Shown piece by piece: positions 33,932 through 41,570 of a DNA stretch of 64,000 bases; position 1 is the first letter of the stretch, and each line of letters opens with the position of its first letter. Both the position numbers and the translations under genes were made by a program. The stretch is taken from contig NZ_FOUK01000001.1 in assembly GCF_900114845.1 (NCBI RefSeq), positions 558,001 through 622,000 of the forward strand, read 5' to 3'. This DNA comes from Pimelobacter simplex. GTDB taxonomy: Bacteria > Actinomycetota > Actinomycetes > Propionibacteriales > Nocardioidaceae. The notes under the pieces are model-generated. The model saw only the letters and a list, made by a program, of their open reading frames with translations. It made no database searches and was not told where the DNA came from.

Positions 33932-35085
33932 CGGCGGCCCTTGCGGAGGAGCGCCGCGACCTGCTCGGAGGCCAGGGACACGTGCATTCCCCGGTTGCGG
34001 AACTGGGCGAGCCTCCGCACCTCTCCGGTCGTCACGTTCCACACGCGCACGGTCCCGGGCCGGGAGCTGACGACGGCCAGCACCGCGGGGGTGATCCAGG
34101 TCGCCGGGTAGGTCCAGGTGCGCCGGAAGCCATCCGCCGTCAGCAGCCCGACGAGGCGGCCGTCGCGCGGGTCGACCACCGCCACACCGTCGCGGTCGCC
34201 CTGGGCCCGGGTGCGCTTGGTCGAGTCGTGCCCGAACGCGAGGTAGCGACGGGCCAGAGGTGAGAGTCCCAGGAGCCGGGGGTACTCCAGCGGCTGGGCA
34301 CCCACCCGCACCCCGTCGCGATAGCGCCGGATCACGCCGGCGCCGCCCGGGTCCGCGCCCACCTCGAGCACCGTGCGCCGGGACCTGAGGTAGGTGGCCC
34401 CCACGACGCCGTACGCCGTCTCGCTCACCTCGCCCGTGCGCAGGTCCAGCTCGAACCCGAGCGACACGGCCTTGTTGCGCGACACGAACTTCAACGCGTC
34501 GCCCTCGGGAGACCACTGCACGAAGACCGGGTCCCTGGTCGGGGTCGGGTAGCGCCGGTGCTCGCCGGTGGCCAGGTCGATGACCACCATCGCCCGGTTG
34601 CCGCCCTCGGAGATCGCGACCTGTCGGCCGTCCGGGCTCAGTGTGGGCACCGGCTCGCTGTGAAACTTGCCGTAGTCGTCCAAGGGGATGCGGCGCCACT
34701 GCGCGTTCGGGGTGACCACGAAGACCTGGTGGACGGGGTCGGGTCCCAGGGGTTCACCCTGCTTCGCGGTCCAGAACTCCTGATCGGTCACGAGCAGGGC
34801 GCGCGCCACGGGAGCGTCCGCCAGGGCGGGCGCGTTCCGGGCGTCGCGGAGGTCGAGCCGCAGGAGGTCCTGATCGATGCCGGGCACCGGCCCGGCATCG
34901 CGGAGCTCGGTGATGAGGCGGTCGGGGACGCGGATCTTGTCGACGGCCGCGGCTGTGGTCTCCGGCGCCGTCGAGGTCGGCCGCTGGCCGGGATCAGCGC
35001 CGGATGTCGTCGGTCCGGTGCAGGAGGTCAGCGCCAGCGTCGCGACAGCGACGATCGACGCGACCTGCGGAGCTCGTTCCGGCAT
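33928..35085 (-). CDS. Beta-propeller lipoprotein, copy 2
   Basis: A 385-aa lipoprotein with lipobox LTSC (Cys22) and a disordered Thr/Pro linker, then PD40/WD40-like repeats: TLSPDGRQVAISEGGN, VQWSPEGDALKFVSR, ELDLRTGEVSE, RVWNVTTGEVRRL. About seven blades fit the length. It is clearly paralogous to the preceding gene (shared SPDGRxVAxSEGxN, HRRYPxPxR, ELDLRTG, VDPRDGRLV). Size and fold recall MauB, the seven-bladed large subunit of methylamine dehydrogenase, though that protein is periplasmic and not lipidated. GGAG lies seven bases before ATG 35085. Overlaps the thioredoxin-like gene as ATGA. Function inferred only. Confidence 0.75.
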   Translation of the reverse strand: MPERAPQVASIVAVATLALTSCTGPTTSGADPGQRPTSTAPETTAAAVDKIRVPDRLITELRDAGPVPGIDQDLLRLDLRDARNAPALADAPVARALLVTDQEFWTAKQGEPLGPDPVHQVFVVTPNAQWRRIPLDDYGKFHSEPVPTLSPDGRQVAISEGGNRAMVVIDLATGEHRRYPTPTRDPVFVQWSPEGDALKFVSRNKAVSLGFELDLRTGEVSETAYGVVGATYLRSRRTVLEVGADPGGAGVIRRYRDGVRVGAQPLEYPRLLGLSPLARRYLAFGHDSTKRTRAQGDRDGVAVVDPRDGRLVGLLTADGFRRTWTYPATWITPAVLAVVSSRPGTVRVWNVTTGEVRRLAQFRNRGMHVSLASEQVAALLRKGRR

Positions 35086-35114
35086 GGCGGATCTCCTCTC
35101 AGCGACGGCTCGGC

Positions 35115-36269
35115 TCATCGCTCGACTCCGGCGAGCAGGTCTGCGACCGGCCCGGGTGCGAGCGACACGTTCACGCCTTCGTTGCGGAAGCGGGCGAGGC
35201 GTCGCACCTCGCCGGTCCGCACGTTCCACACCCGCAGGACCCCGGAGAGCATGGTGTCCACCACCAGCAGGTCCGCGGTGATCCACGTGCTCGGAGCGGT
35301 CCAGGTCGCGCGGAGGCGAGGATCGACCCCCATCGCCACCAAGCGTCCGTCGCGAGGGTCGACGACCACGGCGCCGTCGCGGTGCCCCGCCGCTCGTTGC
35401 CGACGGGTCGGGAAGAACCCGAACGCCGCGTAGCGCTTCACGGTGACCTGGCCGCGCGGGATGGTCGAGTACTCCAGCAGCCGAGACCCGGTCCTCTTGC
35501 CGTCGCGGTAGCGCCGGACCTCGGCCGCCCCGGTGGAGTCCTTGCCGATCTCGATCACGGACCTGCTGTCGCCGCTGAAGGTGGACCGGAAGACATCGAC
35601 GGTGCGCGGGGTCGCGGTCCCCGTGCGCAGGTCGAGCTCGTACCCGCCGGACCCCGCCTTGTCGCGCGACTTGAACATCAACGCGCGACCGTCGGGCGAC
35701 CAGTCGAGGCCGACCGCTTCGCGGACCGGGACCGGGTAGCGACGGTGACCGCCGGTGCTCAGCTGGATCACCGCGACCGCCCCGTTGCTCCCTTCGGAGA
35801 GCGCGACGCGTCGGCCGTCGGGACTCACGGTGGGGTTCGGCTCCACGTGGAAGTCGCCATACGAGGCCAGCGGGATCCGCCGCCAGGTCAGGTCCGGGGC
35901 CAGGACGAAGATCTGGTTGACCGCGTCGATGACGTCGAGCCGCTCGACGAAGATGCTCTGGTCCGCGACGAGCAGCGCGCGGTCGATCGGTGTGCTTGCC
36001 AGCGTCGGCGCTTCGATTGCGTCGCGCAGGTCGAGGTCCTGGAGCCGTGGGTCGAGACCGGCCACCGGGCCGCGGTCCCGCAGCGGAGTGGTCAGCCGGT
36101 CGGGGATGGGCGAGGCGAGGGCAGTCGCGGAGGGGGCTCTGGAGGTCGGCCCCTCGGTGGACGCAGCGGAGGGCGAGGTGGTGGGCGCGGGCCGGTCGGC
36201 GGCGCACGAGGCCGCGAGCGTGGTGACGGCGATGGTCGTTGCGACACCGAGCGTCCGGGCCCGCCTCAT
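35115..36269 (-). CDS. Beta-propeller lipoprotein, copy 1
   Basis: A 384-aa paralogue of the next gene, with lipobox LAASC (Cys22), a Ser/Thr/Pro linker to about residue 50 and propeller repeats TVSPDGRRVALSEGSN, LDWSPDGRALMFKSR, YELDLRTGTA, RVWNVRTGEVRRL. Both copies contain a conserved PIDRALLVADQ/APVARALLVTDQ segment and a final FRNxGxxVSLA. ATG 36269 overlaps the stop of the Cys-rich secreted protein gene as ATGA. Expected on the outer face of the membrane. Ligand or enzymatic role unknown. Confidence 0.75.
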   Translation of the reverse strand: MRRARTLGVATTIAVTTLAASCAADRPAPTTSPSAASTEGPTSRAPSATALASPIPDRLTTPLRDRGPVAGLDPRLQDLDLRDAIEAPTLASTPIDRALLVADQSIFVERLDVIDAVNQIFVLAPDLTWRRIPLASYGDFHVEPNPTVSPDGRRVALSEGSNGAVAVIQLSTGGHRRYPVPVREAVGLDWSPDGRALMFKSRDKAGSGGYELDLRTGTATPRTVDVFRSTFSGDSRSVIEIGKDSTGAAEVRRYRDGKRTGSRLLEYSTIPRGQVTVKRYAAFGFFPTRRQRAAGHRDGAVVVDPRDGRLVAMGVDPRLRATWTAPSTWITADLLVVDTMLSGVLRVWNVRTGEVRRLARFRNEGVNVSLAPGPVADLLAGVER

Positions 36270-36823
36270 GAGAGGAACCGCTGGCAGGTCGACTCGTGGA
36301 CGAGGACCTGGCGGCCGTTGTTGAACTTCCGGACCACGCCGTCGGAGCATCGGCGGTGCCGGGGCTCCGGGAACGGCCTGATCCCGTTGGGCTTCCACTC
36401 CCATGCATTGCGCCCGAGGCAGCGGGGCTCCCGCGAGTACTGCGTGAAGGTGTACGGCGGGTCGCCGACCTGGTCGGTGCGGTGGTAGCCGTTGGCGTTG
36501 CAGTAGCTGCCCCCGATGTAGCCCTGCGCCGAGCCGTCCGGGTTGCACTTCGTCCAGTCGGTTGCGGCGCCGCTGCGATTGATCCAGTTCTGGCAGTCGC
36601 CCCAGTTCGACGGGGCGGCGTAGCTCTTCGACAGGCGCGCGACGCCGTCCAGCGACACCAGGCCCATCGCGACGCCCAGGGCGAACACCGACTTCAGCAG
36701 CGACCGCCGTCCGAAGTGCAGGGCGACGATGCTGTCGCGGACACCGGACCGGGTGGCTCGGCTGGGTGGGTGGATCGCCGACGGGACGGACGCGATGTCG
36801 ATGGTGCGCTGGTCATGAACCAT
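36266..36823 (-). CDS. Twin-arginine-signal, Cys/Trp-rich secreted protein (MauA-like in architecture)
   Basis: A 185-aa protein with a long N-region and a Tat-like signal: FGRRSLLKS at 37-45 with Arg39-Arg40, a hydrophobic stretch 46-58 and an SYAAP cleavage-like site near 70. The mature part has six Cys (77, 93, 108, 135, 159, 180), enough for three disulphides, and five Trp (74, 80, 90, 141, 143), two of them next to cysteines. MauA, the tryptophan-tryptophylquinone subunit of methylamine dehydrogenase, also has a long Tat-like leader, similar length, many disulphides and modified Trp, but MauA has 12 Cys and I see no direct alignment. AAGGAGG precedes ATG 36823. It is probably the substrate of the CPIC/MauE pair. 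Confidence 0.7.
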   Translation of the reverse strand: MVHDQRTIDIASVPSAIHPPSRATRSGVRDSIVALHFGRRSLLKSVFALGVAMGLVSLDGVARLSKSYAAPSNWGDCQNWINRSGAATDWTKCNPDGSAQGYIGGSYCNANGYHRTDQVGDPPYTFTQYSREPRCLGRNAWEWKPNGIRPFPEPRHRRCSDGVVRKFNNGRQVLVHESTCQRFLS

Positions 36824-36843
36824 GGTGACGGCCTCCTTCGGCG

Positions 36844-37575
36844 CTAGCTGAGGGTGAGCCGGCTGAGCCCGGCCAGGAACGTGAGCTGGGGGATGAAGCG
36901 CGCGGTCGGGTCGGGGCGCTCCGGGAACAGGTTCGCCACCACCGTGGGGGTCGCGAAGGTGAAGTAGGTCGATGCGGCGAGGTCCTCGATGTCGTCGTGC
37001 TGGACCTGCCAGAGCTCTCCGACATCGATCAGCTGCCCCGCCCAGGCCGGGATCTGGGCCAGGGCGTCCTCCGCCGGGCGCACCGACAGCGAGCCGACAC
37101 CGGGGACGTGCATCCCGAGGTGGCCCGGCTTGATCACCCAGTCCTGGCCGGCGTCGGGGCGGATCTCGAGGCCGTCGGACCGGTCGGTGAAGGCCAGGCC
37201 GCTCAGCCCTTTCAGAGGGTCGTCGTAGCCGCCGTCGTCCTCGGACGGCAGCCAGACGAGTGCCTCGTGGTGCGGACCGCGCCAGAACGCGATGCCCTGG
37301 AGGTCGGAACGTCTGCTCTCGGCGATCTGGAGCGTGCCCTCGCGGGCCTGGAGGACCTGGGTGACCTCGGCGTCGAGGACGTGCTCGAGGATGCCGTCGG
37401 CATTGCCGCGCGGCGCGATGAAGACATCGCGGATCTGCAACTCGTCGGGGACGGTGCCGTCGAGAACGCGGTTGCTCACCTTGACGATCTCGTCCCAGGG
37501 ATGGGGGAACTCCGCCGTCAGGCTCGCCATCCGAAGGCGCCTGCCGTCCGCGGTCGTGAACTCGGTCGTGGCCAT
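36844..37575 (-). CDS. Conserved-looking hypothetical protein heading the mau-like operon
   Basis: A 243-aa soluble protein without signal peptide, membrane helix or cysteine. It starts MATTEFTTADGRRLRMASL and has a Trp/His/Asp-containing beta-rich middle (FWRGPHHEALVWLPSEDDGG; WVIKPGHLGMHVPGVG). I do not recognise a family. It is the first gene of the minus-strand operon, 20 bases upstream of the Tat-signal protein gene, and is divergent from the MauE-like gene. A cytoplasmic role in expression or maturation of the secreted components is possible but unproven. CAGGTG lies before ATG 37575. Confidence 0.6.
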   Translation of the reverse strand: MATTEFTTADGRRLRMASLTAEFPHPWDEIVKVSNRVLDGTVPDELQIRDVFIAPRGNADGILEHVLDAEVTQVLQAREGTLQIAESRRSDLQGIAFWRGPHHEALVWLPSEDDGGYDDPLKGLSGLAFTDRSDGLEIRPDAGQDWVIKPGHLGMHVPGVGSLSVRPAEDALAQIPAWAGQLIDVGELWQVQHDDIEDLAASTYFTFATPTVVANLFPERPDPTARFIPQLTFLAGLSRLTLS

Positions 37576-37693
37576 GGATTCACCTGCCTGTGCTGGGGGT
37601 GACTACCGTGCCAGTGAAGTTGCCTGGATCCGCCTCGAAAGGGTTAGCAATGCGCAGATCGTCGATCGGGAGACGGTGCGCGGGAGGGTTCCG

Positions 37694-38116
37694 GTGACCT
37701 GGGTCGTCGTGCCGACACTCCTCGTGCCGAGCGCGCTCCTGGTGTGGTCGGCTGTCCTTCATCTGGCGGGCTCCCTTCGATTCCACGCCGTGCTGGTGGC
37801 GCACCAGGTGCTGCCGTACCGGCTGACGGGCGCCGTCGCCACGGTGTTCCCCGTCGTGGAGCTCGTCCTCGGTCTGCTGGGCACCGTGCTGGCGGTTGCG
37901 TCGGGTGCCGGCTGCTGGGGGCCGGCGCGCGCGGCGATCGCCGCGTCGGTGGCCGCGGTCTACCTGGCGATGGCCGGGTACGTCGCTCGGCAGCTCCGCA
38001 CGGCGCCTGGTGCCCCGTGCGGCTGCTTCGCCGGAGGCCGGCCCAGCTCGGTTCTCACGGTGCTCCGGGCCCTGGGCCTCGGGCTACTGGCGGGCGTCGC
38101 CGGACTCATCGGCTAG
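37694..38116 (+). CDS. MauE-like membrane protein
   Basis: A 140-aa four-helix membrane protein of the MauE/DoxX-like type (helix 1 about 5-25 LVPSALLVWSAVLHLAG; helix 2 about 45-70 with VELVLGLLG; helices 3 and 4 near 78-98 and 120-140). Conserved family features are FxxxLxxHxVLPYR, the helix-2 E-LxLG, a Cys after helix 2 (AGCWG) and the loop CGCFAGG. MauE is needed, with MauD, for maturation of methylamine dehydrogenase. GGAGG six bases before GTG 37694 fixes the start. It is divergent from the cassette operon. Confidence 0.85.
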   Translation: MTWVVVPTLLVPSALLVWSAVLHLAGSLRFHAVLVAHQVLPYRLTGAVATVFPVVELVLGLLGTVLAVASGAGCWGPARAAIAASVAAVYLAMAGYVARQLRTAPGAPCGCFAGGRPSSVLTVLRALGLGLLAGVAGLIG

Positions 38117-38180
38117 GGACCGGCGTTTCGGCAGTTGTTGCCCGCGCCGACCGCACCGGGATGTGATGGGATGCCTGGCC

Positions 38181-39608
38181 ATGAGCGCCTCCCGCCGCTG
38201 GACCGCACGTGAGCTGATCGACCTCGTCCTCGACGAGGGCTCCTACGAGTCGTGGGACACCGAGGTCGACATCAGTGGCCATGCCGAGGCCTACCAGGCC
38301 GAGCTGCGTGCCGCCGCCGAGAAGGCGGGCACCGACGAGTCGGTGCTGACCGGGCGGGGGACGGTGCGGGGTCGGCCAGTGGCGTTCGTGGTCAACGAGT
38401 TCCGGTTCCTGGCCGGGTCGATCGGGGTGGCGGCGGCGGCTCGGATCGCGGCCGCGGTACGACGGGCGACGGCCGAGGGGCTGCCGGTGCTGGCAAGCAC
38501 GTCGTCGGGTGGGACCCGGATGCAGGAGGGGACCCGGGCGTTCGTGCAGATGATCGAGATCTCCCGGGCGCTGATGGAGCACCGGGCCGCGCGGCTGCCG
38601 TACCTCGTGCACCTGCGGCACCCGACGACCGGTGGGGTGTTCGCGTCGTGGGGCTCGCTGGGGCACGTCACGGTCGCCGAGCCGGGTGCGCTGGTGGGCT
38701 TCCTGGGGCCGAAGGTCTTCGAGGCGCTCAACGGGCGGCCGTTCCCGGAGGGCGTCCAGCTGGCCGAGAACCTCGCGGCCAAGGGCGTCATCGACGCCGT
38801 CATCCGGGTCGAGGACCTGCCGGCGCTGGTCGACCACGCGCTCGGCGTGCTCGTCGACCCGCCGGGGGAGCGCTCCCTCGAGCGCCGTACGCCGGTCGAG
38901 GCGGGCACCGCGCTCGACCACCCGGTGTGGGACGACATCGCGGTGACCCGGGCCGAGGGGCGGGTCGGGGTCCGCGACCTGCTGAGGTACGGCGCCGCGG
39001 GCACCCTGCGGCTCAAGGGGACCGACGAGGGGGAGCGCGACGACACCGTGCTGATCGCGCTGACCCGGCTCGACGGCCAGCCGTGCGTCCTGGTGGGCCA
39101 GGACCGCTCGCGGCAGACGCCGTCGACGCCGATGGGCCCGGGTGCGCTGCGCGAGGCCCGGCGCGGGATGAAGCTGGCCGAGGAGCTCGGGCTGCCGCTG
39201 GTGACGGTGATCGACACCCCGGGTGCCGAGCTCTCCCAGGAGGCGGAGGAGGGCGCGATCGCCGGCGAGATCGCCCGCTGCATCGCGACCCTCGTGACGA
39301 TGACCGTGCCGACGGTCTCGGTGATCCTGGGGGAGGGCTGCGGGGGCGGGGCGCTGGCGCTGCTGCCGGCCCGGACGGTCCTCGCGACCGAGCGGGGGTG
39401 GCTCTCGCCGCTGCCGCCCGAGGGGGCCAGCGTGATCGTGCACGGCGAGCCCTCGAAGGCCGCCGAGATGGCGGCTCAGCAGAAGGTGGGCGCGCTCGAC
39501 CTCCTCGCCGCGGGCGACGTCCACGGGGTCGTGCCGGAGCAGGCGGACGACACGGCCGAGACGCTCGCGCGAGCGGTCACCGCGGAGATCGCGGCGCGGC
39601 TCAGCTGA
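38181..39608 (+). CDS. Fused acetyl-CoA carboxylase carboxyltransferase (AccD3-like)
   Basis: A 475-aa carboxyltransferase with beta-like (about 20-230) and alpha-like (about 245-475) halves joined in one chain, as in Mycobacterium AccD3. It transfers carboxyl from carboxybiotin to an acyl-CoA, making malonyl-CoA or a relative. Crotonase-type oxyanion motifs are seen in each half: STSSGGTRMQEG near 105 and GEGCGGGALALLPA near 385. The zinc ribbon of E. coli AccD is absent. ATG 38181 is preferred, although ATG 38166 is in frame. No biotin carboxylase gene is nearby. Its stop overlaps the convergent ketosteroid-isomerase-like gene by eight bases. The symbol is withheld because the acyl-CoA is unknown. 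Confidence 0.85.
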   Translation: MSASRRWTARELIDLVLDEGSYESWDTEVDISGHAEAYQAELRAAAEKAGTDESVLTGRGTVRGRPVAFVVNEFRFLAGSIGVAAAARIAAAVRRATAEGLPVLASTSSGGTRMQEGTRAFVQMIEISRALMEHRAARLPYLVHLRHPTTGGVFASWGSLGHVTVAEPGALVGFLGPKVFEALNGRPFPEGVQLAENLAAKGVIDAVIRVEDLPALVDHALGVLVDPPGERSLERRTPVEAGTALDHPVWDDIAVTRAEGRVGVRDLLRYGAAGTLRLKGTDEGERDDTVLIALTRLDGQPCVLVGQDRSRQTPSTPMGPGALREARRGMKLAEELGLPLVTVIDTPGAELSQEAEEGAIAGEIARCIATLVTMTVPTVSVILGEGCGGGALALLPARTVLATERGWLSPLPPEGASVIVHGEPSKAAEMAAQQKVGALDLLAAGDVHGVVPEQADDTAETLARAVTAEIAARLS

Positions 39609-39975
39609 CGACCATGTCCTCGCCGGCCCAGAAAGCCCGCATGCTGGTGATCCGGCCGTCGTCGTCGAACGTCATGACGTCGATCGGCGCCAGCGTGTAG
39701 GTCTCGTCGCCGGCCTTGGTGGCGAGCTCGAAGGCGAACGCCGCCTCGTTGCCGGCCACCCGCGCGAACAGGAGCCGCCCAGACTGCTCCAGGCCGTCGA
39801 GCGTGCCGTAGAACTCGGCGATCTGCTCGCGGGTGGTGCGCACCTCGGAGCCGACGGGGTCCTCCAGGGTCGCGCCGTCGGCGTACAGCGCGACGACGTC
39901 GGCGGAGCTGCCGGTCGCGACGAGGTCGACGTAGTTCTGGATGGTCTCGAGGATGGTCTCGCGGCTGGCGCCCAT
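39601..39975 (-). CDS. Ketosteroid isomerase-like / NTF2-fold protein
   Basis: A 124-aa NTF2-like protein resembling steroid delta-isomerases: YVDLVATGSSADVVALYADGATLEDPVGS at 15-43, with the Tyr and Asp that serve catalysis in ketosteroid isomerase at expected places, and a third acidic position near 99-104 (DVMTFDDDGR). KSI moves the C5-C6 double bond of 3-oxosteroids to C4-C5. A KstR-like operator 25 bases upstream supports a steroid or sterol role. CAGGAG precedes ATG 39975. Other NTF2 functions cannot be excluded. Confidence 0.7.
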   Translation of the reverse strand: MGASRETILETIQNYVDLVATGSSADVVALYADGATLEDPVGSEVRTTREQIAEFYGTLDGLEQSGRLLFARVAGNEAAFAFELATKAGDETYTLAPIDVMTFDDDGRITSMRAFWAGEDMVVS

Positions 39976-39999
39976 GGGGTGCTCCTGGTCGTCGGGTAG

Positions 40000-40013
40000 T
40001 AGAACGTGTTCTC
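40000..40013. promoter_or_regulatory. KstR-like operator
   Basis: TAGAACGTGTTCTC fits the KstR consensus TNNAACNNGTTNNA at all but the last base and is a palindrome of AGAAC/GTTCT arms. It lies 25 bases before the ketosteroid-isomerase-like start. KstR is the TetR-family repressor of cholesterol catabolism genes in mycobacteria and relatives. Assignment is by motif and the adjacent gene. Confidence 0.6.
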
Positions 40014-40063
40014 GTTTGTGCCGAATCTAGCGGCCAGGTCGCGATTTGGTAACGTGACGCCGC

Positions 40064-40093
40064 AAGAGCCCCGGTCCTTGCCGGGGCTTCTTG
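40064..40093 (+). terminator. Hairpin in the purA leader or upstream terminator
   Basis: GCCCCGG (40068-40074) pairs with CCGGGGC (40081-40087) around a six-base loop, extended by AAGA/TTCTT with one bulge, and followed by TTCTTGCTTG. The T-rich tail resembles an intrinsic terminator. It points toward purA and may act as an attenuator. Confidence 0.5.
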
Positions 40094-40136
40094 CTTGTCC
40101 GAGTGCAAGAAGCAACACAACTGGTGCGTTGAGCAG

Positions 40137-40163
40137 CCGTCCGCGCGGACGGAGGGACTCCGT
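40137..40163 (+). promoter_or_regulatory. Two mutually exclusive hairpins before purA
   Basis: CCGTCCGCGCGGACGG (40137-40152) is a perfect palindrome. ACGGAG (40149-40154) also pairs with CTCCGT (40158-40163). The two share bases 40149-40152, so only one can form. They end seven bases before the GAAGGAG ribosome site of purA, a layout suited to leader control. Confidence 0.45.
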
Positions 40164-40184
40164 CCGTAGCGAAGGAGCAACCAG

Positions 40185-41468
40185 ATGCCCGCAATCGTGA
40201 TCGTCGGAGCCCAGTGGGGCGACGAGGGCAAGGGCAAGGCCACCGACCACCTCGGCAGCCAGGTCGACTACGTGGTGAAGTTCAACGGCGGCAACAACGC
40301 CGGCCACACGGTCGTCATCGGCGACGAGAAGTACGCCCTCCACCTGCTGCCCAGCGGCATCCTCACGCCCGGCTGCACGCCGGTCATCGGCAACGGCGTC
40401 GTCGTCGACATCGACGTGCTGTTCCAGGAGATCGAGGGCCTCGAGGCGCGCGGCGTCGACACCAGCCGGCTCAAGCTGAGCGCCAACGCGCACGTCATCG
40501 CCGACTACAACCGCACGATCGACAAGGTCACCGAGCGGTTCCTCGGCTCCCGCAAGATCGGGACGACGGGCCGCGGCATCGGGCCGACGTACGCCGACAA
40601 GATGAACCGGATCGGCATCCGGGTCCAGGACCTGTTCGACGAGAAGATCCTCACCGCCAAGGTCGAGGGCGCGCTCGAGCTCAAGGGCCAGATCCTCACC
40701 AAGATCTACAACCGGCGCGCGCCGTCGGTCGAGCAGGTCGTCGGCGAGCTCCTCGGCCACGCCGACCGCCTCGCGCCGTACGTCTGCGACACGGGGCTGC
40801 TGCTCAGCCAGGCGCTCGACCGCGACGAGGTCGTGCTGATGGAGGCCGGCCAGGCCACCCTGCTCGACGTCGACCACGGCACATATCCGTTCGTGACGTC
40901 CAGCAGCGCGATCTCGGCCGGCGCGTGCACCGGCACCGGCATCCCGCCGACCCGCATCGACCAGGTCATCGCGATCGCCAAGGCCTACACGACCCGCGTG
41001 GGCGAGGGTCCGTTCCCGACCGAGCTGCACGACGAGAACGGCGAGTTCCTGCGCAAGGCCGGGTGGGAGTACGGCACCACGACCGGCCGCCCGCGCCGCT
41101 GCGGCTGGATGGACACCGTGATCACCCGCTACGCCGCACGGGTCAACGGCGTCACCGACTTCGTGCTCACCAAGCTCGACACGCTCACCGGTCTCGCCGA
41201 GCTGCCGGTCTGCGTCGCGTACGACGTCGACGGGGTGCGCCACGACGAGATGCCGGTCAACCAGACCGACTTCCACCACGCCGTGCCGATCTACGAGAAC
41301 CTCCCCGGCTGGACCGAGGACATCTCCGGCTGCCGCAGCTTCGACGAGCTGCCCCAGGCCGCCCAGGACTACGTCGAGTACGTCGAGGCGCGCTCCGGCG
41401 CCAGGATCTCGGTGATCGGGGTGGGTCCCGAGCGCGAGCAGGCGGTCGTCCGGCACCCGCTGCGCTGA
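40185..41468 (+). CDS. purA: Adenylosuccinate synthetase
   Basis: A 427-aa GTP-dependent enzyme that joins IMP and aspartate to form adenylosuccinate, committing IMP to [14 protein letters not shown] near 8-18 is the P-loop with the catalytic Asp13; His41 in NNAGHTV is the partner base. The family signature [10 protein letters not shown] is near 127 and [11 protein letters not shown] near 302. GAAGGAG sits eight bases before ATG 40185. The gene stands alone behind a structured leader, and a strong terminator follows at 41494-41533. Confidence 0.97.
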   Translation: MPAIVIVGAQWGDEGKGKATDHLGSQVDYVVKFNGGNNAGHTVVIGDEKYALHLLPSGILTPGCTPVIGNGVVVDIDVLFQEIEGLEARGVDTSRLKLSANAHVIADYNRTIDKVTERFLGSRKIGTTGRGIGPTYADKMNRIGIRVQDLFDEKILTAKVEGALELKGQILTKIYNRRAPSVEQVVGELLGHADRLAPYVCDTGLLLSQALDRDEVVLMEAGQATLLDVDHGTYPFVTSSSAISAGACTGTGIPPTRIDQVIAIAKAYTTRVGEGPFPTELHDENGEFLRKAGWEYGTTTGRPRRCGWMDTVITRYAARVNGVTDFVLTKLDTLTGLAELPVCVAYDVDGVRHDEMPVNQTDFHHAVPIYENLPGWTEDISGCRSFDELPQAAQDYVEYVEARSGARISVIGVGPEREQAVVRHPLR

Positions 41469-41493
41469 CTCCCCGCGCCACCCGCGAGAGAAC

Positions 41494-41533
41494 GGTGCCC
41501 CGCCCAGGTATGAGAATGCCCGGGCGGGGCACC
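41494..41533 (+). terminator. purA terminator hairpin
   Basis: GGTGCCCCGCCC (41494-41505) and its exact complement (41522-41533) enclose a 16-base loop, 26 bases after the purA stop. No T-run follows. It separates purA from the histidine kinase gene. Confidence 0.75.
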
Positions 41534-41570
41534 GGCAGGTCGGGGCCGTGTGGGACCTGTAGGGGGTGGC

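Noticed and set aside
36273..36823. Conventional Sec signal for the 185-aa protein
   Set aside because: The RR followed by SLLKS and the modest hydrophobic stretch after a long N-region fit Tat better, although Sec export cannot be fully excluded.
32696..38116. Calling the cassette a methylamine dehydrogenase operon and using mauA/mauB symbols
   Set aside because: The small protein has six Cys, not twelve, and no direct MauA alignment; the propellers are lipoproteins; mauF, mauG and amicyanin genes are missing. Only MauE- and MauD-like resemblance is defensible.
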